Notes: generated by a model not told the origin, from the sequence alone. Positions 1-5,371 are shown, counted from the stretch's first letter. The stretch is DNA of 5,585 nucleotides from Bacteroidales bacterium UBA5515 (GCA_002423895.1 DIOL01000023.1:26300-31884); one strand, 5' to 3'. A program made the numbers and translations.

Positions 1-19
1 AAAGTTCAATAGCACAATT

Positions 20-31
20 CCCCTTTAGGGG
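20..31. repeat. CCCCTTTAGGGG palindrome
   Basis: A perfect 12-nt palindrome followed by GTTAGGGGTAAAAA. Near-identical palindromes recur at 1719-1730, 1755-1764 and 1786-1796, so this is a dispersed intergenic motif. It lies 37 nt before the rfbB start. It could form a short hairpin or bind a dimeric protein; nothing in the window decides which. I see no consensus TTTG/TAnnTTTG promoter between it and rfbB. Confidence 0.6.
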
Positions 32-68
32 TTAGGGGTAAAAACAAAATATAATAAATAGAAAAGAA

Positions 69-1124
69 ATGAAGAATATCTTAATAACCGGAGGAGCAGG
101 ATTTATAGGCTCCCATGTAGTAAGGCTATTTGTAAATAAATATCCTGAATATAATATTATAAATCTTGATAAGCTAACCTATGCAGGTAATCTGGCTAAT
201 TTAAAAGATATTGAGAATAAACCAAATTATAAATTTATAAAAGCCGATATATGCGATTTTGATAATATAATGAAGATATTCTCTAATGAAAAAATAGATG
301 GAGTTCTTCACCTTGCAGCCGAAAGCCATGTGGACAGAAGTATAAAAGACCCTTTCACATTTGCTCAAACCAATGTAATGGGAACCCTTAGTCTATTGCA
401 GGCAGCCAAACACCATTGGGAAGGAAACTATGAAGGGAAACTATTCTATCATATTTCAACTGATGAAGTTTATGGAGCATTAAATTTTGATAATACACTT
501 TTTACAGAAAACACTTCCTATGATCCACACTCACCATATTCAGCATCCAAAGCCTCATCTGACCATTTTGTAAGAGCATTCCATGATACTTATGGTTTAC
601 CAGTAGTAATAACCAACTGTTCCAACAACTATGGACCATACCAATTCCCAGAAAAACTAATACCATTATTTTTAAATAATATTAGAAATAATAAACCACT
701 TCCAGTTTATGGAAAAGGAGAAAACGTTAGAGACTGGCTATTTGTTGAAGACCATGCAAGAGCAATAGATTTAATCTTCCATAAATGCAAAATTGGCGAC
801 ACCTACAATATTGGAGGCTTCAACGAATGGAAAAATATTGACCTTATTAAAGTAATGATTCGCACAGCCGACCGAATATTAGGAAGAAAAGAAGGCGAAA
901 GTGAAAAACTGATAACCTACGTTAAAGACCGTGCAGGACACGACCTTCGCTATGCCATAGACTCCACTAAACTAAAAACAGAATTATGCTGGGAACCAAG
1001 CCTACAATTTGAAGAAGGAATAGAAAAAACAATAAAATGGTATTTAGAAAACCAGGACTGGGTAGATAACATAACCTCCGGTGACTACGAAAAATACTAT
1101 AAAGAAATGTACGGAAACAGGTAG
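69..1124 (+). CDS. rfbB: dTDP-glucose 4,6-dehydratase (RfbB/RmlB)
   Basis: This cytoplasmic NAD-dependent short-chain dehydrogenase/reductase converts dTDP-glucose to dTDP-4-keto-6-deoxyglucose, the branch point to dTDP-rhamnose and other deoxysugars of surface glycans. Visible motifs are the Rossmann GxxGxxG at residues 8-14 (GGAGFIG), the cofactor-region segment around D34 (LDKLTYAG), HLAAESHVDRS at 81-91, the dehydratase triad element T131-D132-E133, and the catalytic YxxxK at Y157-K161. Substrate-side motifs are NNYGPYQFPEKLIP at 186-199, RDWLFVEDHARA at 221-232 and DRAGHDLRYAID at 287-298. The last is typical of true RmlB rather than other SDR epimerases. The length of 351 residues is normal and the protein looks complete. 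The ATG at 69 puts the Rossmann strand directly at the N-terminus; its leader is A-rich without a Shine-Dalgarno. No clear promoter is seen, so it may be co-transcribed with upstream genes. T content of the coding strand falls toward the 3' end. Confidence 0.97.
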   Translation: MKNILITGGAGFIGSHVVRLFVNKYPEYNIINLDKLTYAGNLANLKDIENKPNYKFIKADICDFDNIMKIFSNEKIDGVLHLAAESHVDRSIKDPFTFAQTNVMGTLSLLQAAKHHWEGNYEGKLFYHISTDEVYGALNFDNTLFTENTSYDPHSPYSASKASSDHFVRAFHDTYGLPVVITNCSNNYGPYQFPEKLIPLFLNNIRNNKPLPVYGKGENVRDWLFVEDHARAIDLIFHKCKIGDTYNIGGFNEWKNIDLIKVMIRTADRILGRKEGESEKLITYVKDRAGHDLRYAIDSTKLKTELCWEPSLQFEEGIEKTIKWYLENQDWVDNITSGDYEKYYKEMYGNR

Positions 1125-1174
1125 ATTCCAGTGAAAAGTTAAAAGTGAAAAGTGAAAAACTGCATAAAATGACT

Positions 1175-1337
1175 GACATTTTAAAATTACCGTAAAGTGG
1201 AAGAGGCTTAAAACCGTAAAGAAAGTTTATACTGTTTGAGTGAAACGAGTTTATAAACTTTTAGGTTTTCAGACTCTGGAATAGGTAATTTTGAACAGTC
1301 TTGATCTTTTGTTACTTTTGCATCAAGGTAAAAGTAA
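1175..1337 (+). repeat. Repeat element A (full copy): long hairpin plus promoter/pseudoknot module
   Basis: This full copy of the repeat family starts 51 nt after the rfbB stop. The left side begins GACATTTT. Nested arms pair as AAAATTACC (1183-1191) with GGTAATTTT (1284-1292), AGAGGCTTAAAACC (1202-1215) with 1264-1277 (12 of 14 pairs), and AAAGTTTATA (1222-1231) with TATAAACTTT (1252-1261). An apical GTTT (1234-1237) pairs with AAAC (1243-1246). After GAACAGT comes CTTGAT (1300-1305), TTACTTTT (1312-1319), ATCAAG (1322-1327) and AAAAGTAA (1330-1337), two interleaved inverted repeats. The orientation matches the genes. No open reading frame of note occupies it. It may be a terminator, a structured RNA or a miniature mobile element; the sequence alone does not decide. 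Confidence 0.85.
1290..1320 (+). promoter_or_regulatory. Consensus Bacteroidota-type promoter inside element A
   Basis: TTTG (1290-1293), a 19-nt spacer and TACTTTTG (1313-1320) match the established Bacteroidota primary sigma consensus TTTG-N19-21-TAnnTTTG. No gene follows for about 750 nt. If active, it would produce a non-coding transcript through element B and the palindrome region, or a very long leader for the dehydrogenase. Confidence 0.55.
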
Positions 1338-1347
1338 ATAGAAAAAT

Positions 1348-1456
1348 TTTAAACTTGTAGAATTTTAAGTTTAATTTTAGGAATATTTGAACAGTCTTGA
1401 TCTTTTGTTACTTTTCTATCAAGAGACCCGAAGATCAAAGCTCGAGAAGAAAGTAA
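1348..1456 (+). repeat. Repeat element B (right half only)
   Basis: It begins about 10 nt after element A and contains only the right-hand part of the family: TTTTAAACTTGTAGAATTTT, an AT-rich arm, then TTTGAACAGTCTTGATC. Its arm resembles element D (CTTGTAGAATTTT) rather than A. CTTGAT (1396-1401) and ATCAAG (1418-1423) are kept, but the promoter -7 box has decayed to TACTTTTC. The second arm partner AAAGTAA has moved to 1450-1456 behind an insertion. AAGATCAA in that insertion (1431-1438) is complementary to TTGATCTT (1397-1404). It is probably a truncated relic left by insertion or recombination. Confidence 0.7.
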
Positions 1457-1709
1457 AAGCAATGAAACTCCCATCACCAAGTCAAAAGGCCACTACCTAT
1501 TTACCTAATTTATACAACAAAACTAAACAAATACAAGAATTTAAATAAAAAACTACCAATTAAGACAAGAATAAGTATTATATTTGCTCTTTCAAAAACA
1601 AAACAACACTCCAGCAGTAACAAACCTAAGCATGTAACTGACGGAGCTTTGCAATTCAATGAGGTCTGAACTCTGATTTAACTGATTAAATGATTAGCAT
1701 GAGTGTTAA
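1457..1709. other. Gene-free AT-rich spacer
   Basis: I see no coding region here. It holds an isolated TATATTTG (1579-1586), which resembles a Bacteroidota -7 box, but no TTTG lies at the expected distance upstream. It also holds a short degenerate ladder of TGATT units at 1674, 1683 and 1691 followed by TGAGTGTTAA. The stretch 1600-1680 is less AT-rich than its surroundings and could be a relic of a gene or a small RNA, but I recognise neither. Confidence 0.4.
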
Positions 1710-1718
1710 CCCCTAAAT

Positions 1719-1796
1719 CCCCTAAAGGGGACTTACCCATTACAAATAATAACTCCCTTTAGGGTAAGGGTAATACATATTTGTTCCCTTTAGGGG
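1719..1796. repeat. Cluster of three CCCC/TTTA/GGGG palindromes
   Basis: CCCCTAAAGGGG (1719-1730), CCCTTTAGGG (1755-1764) and CCCTTTAGGGG (1786-1796) lie within 78 nt. Each is followed or preceded by related G-runs such as GTAAGGGTAA and GTCAGGGGTA. They are the same family as the palindrome at 20-31. The spacing between starts is 36 and 31 nt, roughly three helical turns, which would suit several dimeric binding sites on one DNA face. They may equally be inert repeats. Confidence 0.6.
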
Positions 1797-1810
1797 TCAG
1801 GGGTATATAA

Positions 1811-1853
1811 AGTGAAAAACTGCTTCGCCCCAACCGACATTTTGAATTTGTCC
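1811..1853 (+). repeat. Left-end fragment of the repeat family (F)
   Basis: AGTGAAAAACTGC (1811-1823) repeats the flank found at 1151-1163 just before element A. It is followed by CCAACCGACATTTTGAATTT, a degenerate version of the family's left boundary (ACCGACATTTTAAAATTACC). The hairpin arms are missing. Thirty nucleotides later the complete element C begins, so old and newer copies are stacked at this site. Confidence 0.55.
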
Positions 1854-1882
1854 ACGAATTACTCTAATTGCACAAAGATATA

Positions 1883-2058
1883 CGGCATCGCTCAATCGAC
1901 ATTTTAAAATTACCGTAAAATGTAAGAGGCTTAAAACCGTAAAAAGTTTATTCTGTTTGAGCGAAGCGAGTTTATAAACTTTTAGGTTTTCAGACTCTGG
2001 AATAGGTGATTTTGAACAGTCTTGATCTTTTGTTACTTTTGCATCAAGGTAAAAGTAA
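1883..2058 (+). repeat. Repeat element C (full copy), immediately upstream of the dehydrogenase gene
   Basis: This full copy begins CGGCAT and ends 27 nt before the next start codon. Paired arms are AAAATTACC (1906-1914) with GGTGATTTT (2005-2013, one G-T wobble), AGAGGCTTAAAACC (1925-1938) with 1985-1998, and AAAAGTTTAT (1942-1951) with ATAAACTTTT (1974-1983). The apical region reads GTTTGAGCGAAGC. The 3' module has CTTGAT (2021-2026), TTACTTTT (2033-2040), ATCAAG (2043-2048) and AAAAGTAA (2051-2058). It closely resembles element A. Its position means it probably supplies the promoter and part of the 5' leader of the downstream gene. Confidence 0.87.
2011..2041 (+). promoter_or_regulatory. 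Probable promoter of the nucleotide-sugar dehydrogenase gene, carried by element C
   Basis: TTTG (2011-2014), a 19-nt spacer and TACTTTTG (2034-2041) match the Bacteroidota primary-sigma consensus exactly. Transcription would start roughly at 2045-2050, giving a leader of about 40 nt before the ATG at 2086. The -7 box overlaps the interleaved inverted repeats, so DNA- or RNA-level structure could modulate initiation or the new transcript's 5' end. Confidence 0.7.
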
Positions 2059-2085
2059 GTATATAAGAAAAATAATAAAAAACAT

Positions 2086-3354
2086 ATGAAAGATATAAAA
2101 ATAGCTGTAATTGGCCTAGGCTACGTTGGCCTACCATTAGCAAGGTTGTTTTCAACCAAATTTCCAACAATTGGATACGACATTAATCAGGAAAGAATTA
2201 ACCGCCTTATGCAAGGCAAGGACGATACTCTAGAAGTAGATGATTCTCTATTAAAGGAAGCAATAGACAAACATAATTTTATTTGCACCACCGATTTAGA
2301 TAAGATACGTGAGTGCAATTTCTATGTTGTTACAGTACCAACCCCAGTTGACAGACATAATAATCCAGACCTTACTCCATTATACAAAGCATCTGAAACA
2401 GTAGGTAAGGTAATAAGCAAAGGAGATATAGTTGTATATGAATCTACAGTTTATCCAGGAGTTACAGAAGAAGAATGTTTACCAGTAGTTGAAAGAGTAT
2501 CAGGATTAAAATTTAATCAAGACTTTTTTGCAGGATATAGCCCAGAAAGAATAAACCCAGGCGACAAAGAACATACAGTAGAAAAGATTAGAAAAGTAAC
2601 TTCTGGTTCAACACCTGAAATAGCAACGATAGTTGATGATACTTATAATTCAGTTTTAATCAATGGAACACATAAAGCAAGCTCAATAAGAGTAGCTGAA
2701 GCATCCAAGATTATTGAAAACTCACAAAGAGACGTAAACATAGCCTTTATGAATGAGCTGGCAAAAATCTTCAATGCTATGGGAATTGACACAAACGATG
2801 CTATTGAGGCAGCAGGTTCTAAATGGAATTTTATTAAACTTAAACCAGGCTTAGTCGGAGGACATTGTATTTCTGTTGACCCATATTACCTAATCCAAAA
2901 AGCACAAGTTTATGGAGTATTGCCAAGAATAATGTCAGACGCAAGACGACTAAATGACAATATGGGTGAATACGTAGCCAATAGAGTTATAAAGCTAATG
3001 AACCTTAAAGGAGTAGTGGTTAAAGATGCCAAAATCCTTATATTAGGAATTACCTTCAAAGAAAACTGCCCAGACATACGCAACACTAAAGTAGTGGATA
3101 TAGTTCACACCCTAGAACCATACACCAAAAACATAACCATCTACGACCCATGGGCAAACCCAGAAGAAGTAAAACACGAATACAAAGTAGAAATAACCAC
3201 AACCCTACCAAACGACAAATTCGATACAATAATATTAGCAGTAGCACATAACCAATTCTTAGAATTAGACCTAACAACACTAAGAAAAGAAAATAGCGTA
3301 TTATACGACGTAAAAAATATCTTACCAAAAGAAATAGTAGACGGAAGATTGTAA
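2086..3354 (+). CDS. UDP-N-acetyl-D-hexosamine 6-dehydrogenase (TviB/WbpA/WbpO-like nucleotide sugar dehydrogenase)
   Basis: Members of the UDP-glucose/GDP-mannose dehydrogenase family oxidise the C6 hydroxyl of a UDP-sugar to the uronic acid with two NAD+. This protein most resembles the UDP-GlcNAc/UDP-GalNAc branch used for O-antigen or capsule. Visible motifs are the Rossmann GLGYVG at 10-15, acidic D32 after the second strand (YDIN), VTVPTPVD at 82-89, ESTVYPGVTEE at 119-129, and the central helix K208-x-x-x-N212. The catalytic cysteine C261 lies in GGHCISVDPYYL with D265, and the C-terminal UDP-binding domain carries GITFKENCPDIRNTK at 321-335. The length of 422 residues is normal and complete. 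Whether the substrate is UDP-GlcNAc or UDP-GalNAc cannot be told from motifs alone. The ATG follows an A-rich leader without Shine-Dalgarno, 27 nt after element C, which carries the likely promoter. The last 300 nt are clearly T-poor compared with the 5' part. Confidence 0.94.
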   Translation: MKDIKIAVIGLGYVGLPLARLFSTKFPTIGYDINQERINRLMQGKDDTLEVDDSLLKEAIDKHNFICTTDLDKIRECNFYVVTVPTPVDRHNNPDLTPLYKASETVGKVISKGDIVVYESTVYPGVTEEECLPVVERVSGLKFNQDFFAGYSPERINPGDKEHTVEKIRKVTSGSTPEIATIVDDTYNSVLINGTHKASSIRVAEASKIIENSQRDVNIAFMNELAKIFNAMGIDTNDAIEAAGSKWNFIKLKPGLVGGHCISVDPYYLIQKAQVYGVLPRIMSDARRLNDNMGEYVANRVIKLMNLKGVVVKDAKILILGITFKENCPDIRNTKVVDIVHTLEPYTKNITIYDPWANPEEVKHEYKVEITTTLPNDKFDTIILAVAHNQFLELDLTTLRKENSVLYDVKNILPKEIVDGRL

Positions 3355-3364
3355 TTTAAAATTT

Positions 3365-3388
3365 AAAACTTACAATTTAAAAATAGAA
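3365..3388. repeat. 24-nt AT-rich direct repeat, copy 1
   Basis: A 24-nt stretch ending in CAATTTAAAAATAGAA is repeated identically at 3773-3796. A degenerate third version lies around 5446-5470, just before element E. Copies 1 and 3 lead directly into repeat elements D and E, so this motif seems to be part of the wider repeat unit. Confidence 0.65.
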
Positions 3389-3569
3389 GAAGAACACGGC
3401 ATAGACAGACCGACATTTTAAATTTTCCGTAAAGAAATTCAAGTCAAAATTCGTTAAGCAAGTTTATTCTGTCTGAGCGAAGCGAGTTTATAAACTTGTA
3501 GAATTTTGATTGGAATTTTAGAAAAATTTGAACAGTCTTGATTTTTGCAACTTTGTATCAAGACAAAGT
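3387..3569 (+). repeat. Repeat element D (full copy, diverged arms)
   Basis: It starts 32 nt after the dehydrogenase stop. Compared with A and C, most arm sequence is replaced but pairing survives. AAATTTTCC (3420-3428) pairs with GAAAAATTT (3521-3529) at 8 of 9 positions. The arm 3435-3452 pairs with 3501-3518 (16 Watson-Crick, one wobble, one mismatch). CAAGTTTAT (3459-3467) pairs with ATAAACTTG (3490-3498). The apical loop keeps GAGCGAAGCGAG. In the 3' module, CTTGAT (3537-3542) and ATCAAG (3557-3562) are kept, while the second stem has become ACTTTGT (3550-3556) with ACAAAGT (3563-3569). The promoter-like boxes are degraded: TTTG (3527-3530), 17-nt spacer, CAACTTTG. The first 36 nt (3387-3422) are identical to 5471-5506. 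Confidence 0.85.
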
Positions 3570-3830
3570 GGATAAAAAAAGAAGAAAGGGTGGATATTGG
3601 AAGATAAAAGTGAAAAACTAATTAAATGAAAATGGAGTTAGGAATTAATAGAGTTATGAATTAGGAGTGAGGAATTAGGAATTAAATCAACATTCAACAA
3701 CTCAACAACTCAACGCACAACAATTTAAAAATTAAAACTTCAAAATTAAAAATAGAAGAAGATTCAAAAATCAAAACTTACAATTTAAAAATAGAACAGC
3801 GATAAAGCAACACACTATTGTAATTTATTT
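3570..3830. other. Gene-free AT-rich spacer with simple repeats
   Basis: I find no gene. It contains loosely repeated GGAATTAG/GAATTAGGA units (about 3635-3685), a CAACAACTCAACAACTCAAC stretch (about 3693-3715), and several AATTTAAAAATTAAAAC-type units, including the 24-nt repeat copy at 3773-3796. Such low-complexity runs are common between genes in AT-rich Bacteroidota. Nothing here resembles a known RNA. Confidence 0.5.
3773..3796. repeat. 24-nt AT-rich direct repeat, copy 2
   Basis: Identical to 3365-3388. Unlike copies 1 and 3 it is not followed by a repeat element but by the short region before the ATPase gene, which may mean that an element was lost here or never inserted. Confidence 0.6.
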
Positions 3831-3838
3831 TATATTTG
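3831..3838 (+). promoter_or_regulatory. Possible -7 box for the ATPase/nuclease-like pair
   Basis: TATATTTG followed by C fits the Bacteroidota -7 consensus TAnnTTTG and lies 19 nt before the ATG at 3858, giving a very short leader. No TTTG occurs 19-21 nt upstream; only ATTG at 3817-3820 is nearby, which is too close. Treat it as a half-supported promoter. Confidence 0.4.
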
Positions 3839-3857
3839 CAGAATAAATAATACAGAG

Positions 3858-4865
3858 ATGATAGATAGATTAATAATTAAAGAATTTGGACCCATAGAAG
3901 AACTTGATGTTCAAAAATTAGGACCAATAAATATTTTTATAGGAGCAAATGGTAGTGGTAAGAGTTTTGTATTAAAAGCTATATATTCGGTAATAAAATC
4001 AATTGAGCAATATAAGAGAGGAAAGGAAATTAAAACAATTGGAGAATTATTATCAGATAAATTGTATTGGACATTCCAGCCAAATAATTTAGGAGATTTA
4101 GTCAGAAAAAAATCAGAAGACCCTTTAAAATTTAGAATCTATGATAATAATCATAATGAGTTTTATTTTTCATTTGGTAAAAACACAACTAAATCAATAA
4201 AAACAATAGATAATACATTTCCAAGTACAGAAGTAAATTCAATATTTCTACCTACAAAAGAAATTTTATCATCCAGAACAATAATAACAAATCTAAAAGA
4301 TAGAGATAAAGAATTTGGATTTGATGACACATATTACGATTTAGCAAAATCACTAACCCCAGTAACAAAGGGAAAAAACTACAAACAGTTTTCAAAATCT
4401 CGAGAAAAATTGAACAATTCAATTAATGGGAGGATATTTTATGATAACGAGAGGAAAGAATGGAAATTTAGAGATAATGAAAAATATGAGTATCCAATAG
4501 GAATAACATCAGAAGGAGTAAAGAAAATCTCTATTATCGACACATTATTGGGAAATAGATACCTTTCAAAAGGCTCAACAATCTTTATTGATGAACCAGA
4601 ATCTAATCTTCACCCAAAGTTATTATTTGAATTTTTGGATATTATATATGAATTATCACAGATGGGAATACAATTTTTTATAGCAACACATTCCTATTTT
4701 GTTGTAAAGAAATTATACATAATAGCCCAAAAAAATAAAAAATCAATACCCATTATATCCTTTGAAAAAGATAAAACCAATATATCAAATCTAAAACAAG
4801 GATTACCAGACAATCCAATAATAAACGAATCTATTAATCTTTACAAGGAGGAAATAGACATATGA
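3858..4865 (+). CDS. AAA/ABC-type ATPase (AAA_15/AAA_21-like), first gene of a two-gene module
   Basis: This is a small soluble P-loop ATPase with a split ABC/SMC-like head. The Walker A is GANGSGKS at 29-36, right after an N-terminal strand region (LIIKEFGPI...) typical of this class. A signature-like SEGVKK lies at 218-223, Walker B with the catalytic glutamate in TIFIDEPESNLHP at 241-253 (D245, E246), and the H-loop ATHS at 276-279. The insert between Walker A and signature (about 150 residues) is charged and too short for a long coiled coil. No TOPRIM domain follows, so it is not a full OLD nuclease. The length of 335 residues is at the short end for the class. Its stop overlaps the next start by 4 nt, so the two proteins are probably made together and may form a complex. 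Related ATPases power defence systems (PARIS, Septu, AbiL), but the family also has other roles; the defence call is inference. Confidence 0.9.
   Translation: MIDRLIIKEFGPIEELDVQKLGPINIFIGANGSGKSFVLKAIYSVIKSIEQYKRGKEIKTIGELLSDKLYWTFQPNNLGDLVRKKSEDPLKFRIYDNNHNEFYFSFGKNTTKSIKTIDNTFPSTEVNSIFLPTKEILSSRTIITNLKDRDKEFGFDDTYYDLAKSLTPVTKGKNYKQFSKSREKLNNSINGRIFYDNERKEWKFRDNEKYEYPIGITSEGVKKISIIDTLLGNRYLSKGSTIFIDEPESNLHPKLLFEFLDIIYELSQMGIQFFIATHSYFVVKKLYIIAQKNKKSIPIISFEKDKTNISNLKQGLPDNPIINESINLYKEEIDI
4845..4851 (+). promoter_or_regulatory. Strong Shine-Dalgarno for the second gene of the pair
   Basis: AAGGAGG lies inside the 3' end of the ATPase gene, 10 nt before the ATG at 4862. The other three starts in this window have no such sequence, and Bacteroidota generally rely little on Shine-Dalgarno pairing. 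It supports the ATG at 4862 as the real start. Together with the ATGA overlap it suggests deliberately controlled stoichiometry. Confidence 0.65.
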
Positions 4866-5371
4866 GTGTTGTTGAATCCGGTATGACTTTCATAATAAAG
4901 AATGAAGATAATTTATTCTATATTGAAAAATCTCAATTATATAAAGGTCTTTCAACTAATTCAATAAAGATAGCAGAGTTTTTATATATAGATGATAAAA
5001 CTTGTTATATAATTGAAGCAAAATCATCATCTCCAAATCCAAATAATAGCGAAGAAAGATTTGATGAATATATTGAAGAGATAAAAGCAAAATTTATAAA
5101 TGCATATTCTATTTATATAGCAAATAGGTTGCAAAGGCATACACAAAATGATTTCAATGAAATGCAAAAACCTTTTCAAAACCTAAACCTTAAATCGCAA
5201 ACCTTTAGTTTTGTATTGATAATAAAAGAACATAAAACAGATTGGCTTTCCCCAATATCCGATTCACTTAAACAAAGAATAAAAGTTTTCTTGAAATCCT
5301 GGAATATTAAAGATGCAGATGTAAAAGTATTAAATGAAGAGATAGCAAGGGATAAAGGTTTTATTATTTAA
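4862..5371 (+). CDS. Putative PD-(D/E)XK-like protein coupled to the ATPase
   Basis: I do not recognise a named family. The N-terminal half has the pattern of a PD-(D/E)XK core: acidic E39 in AEFLYIDD, a tight turn, then a strand ending in IIEAKSSS with E52-x-K54 (13 residues after E39). A charged helix follows (about 63-80, SEERFDEYIEEIKAKF). D44 and D45 are further acidic candidates. If active, the fold would cut or bind nucleic acid with a divalent metal. A catalytically dead, regulatory version is also possible. The C-terminal half (about 110-169) has a strand-rich stretch (SFVLIIKEH), DSLKQRIKVFLKSW and VKVLNEEIARDKGFI. There is no signal peptide or membrane segment. The start overlaps the ATPase stop (ATGA) and has a strong ribosome site, so it is probably the ATPase's effector or partner. 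Its 169 residues appear complete; a second TAA follows the stop directly. Confidence 0.75.
   Translation: MSVVESGMTFIIKNEDNLFYIEKSQLYKGLSTNSIKIAEFLYIDDKTCYIIEAKSSSPNPNNSEERFDEYIEEIKAKFINAYSIYIANRLQRHTQNDFNEMQKPFQNLNLKSQTFSFVLIIKEHKTDWLSPISDSLKQRIKVFLKSWNIKDADVKVLNEEIARDKGFII

Noticed and set aside
967..1179. Open frame of 70 codons on the minus strand
   Set aside because: It overlaps the end of rfbB in antisense, has low-complexity hydrophobic composition produced by the complement of A/C-rich coding sequence, and shows no recognisable domain.
1175..1292. Element hairpin as a standard intrinsic terminator
   Set aside because: The stem is AT-rich and is not followed by a clean U-run; termination is kept only as a hypothesis in the findings.
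1175..2058. CRISPR array
   Set aside because: Copies are long, unevenly spaced and contain extended internal pairing. There are no short regular repeats with unique spacers and no cas genes.
1125..2085. A decayed gene between rfbB and the dehydrogenase
   Set aside because: I found no stretch with recognisable protein similarity or a sustained open frame on either strand; the content is accounted for mainly by repeats and AT-rich spacer.
3086..3328. Open frame of 80 codons on the minus strand
   Set aside because: It is entirely antisense to the dehydrogenase 3' end. Its Leu/Arg-rich composition is what the T-poor sense strand gives when reversed. No start context supports it.
3817..3838. Full promoter made of ATTG (3817-3820) and TATATTTG (3831-3838)
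   Set aside because: The gap is only 10 nt, far short of the 19-21 nt expected, so only the -7 box was kept, as a tentative feature.
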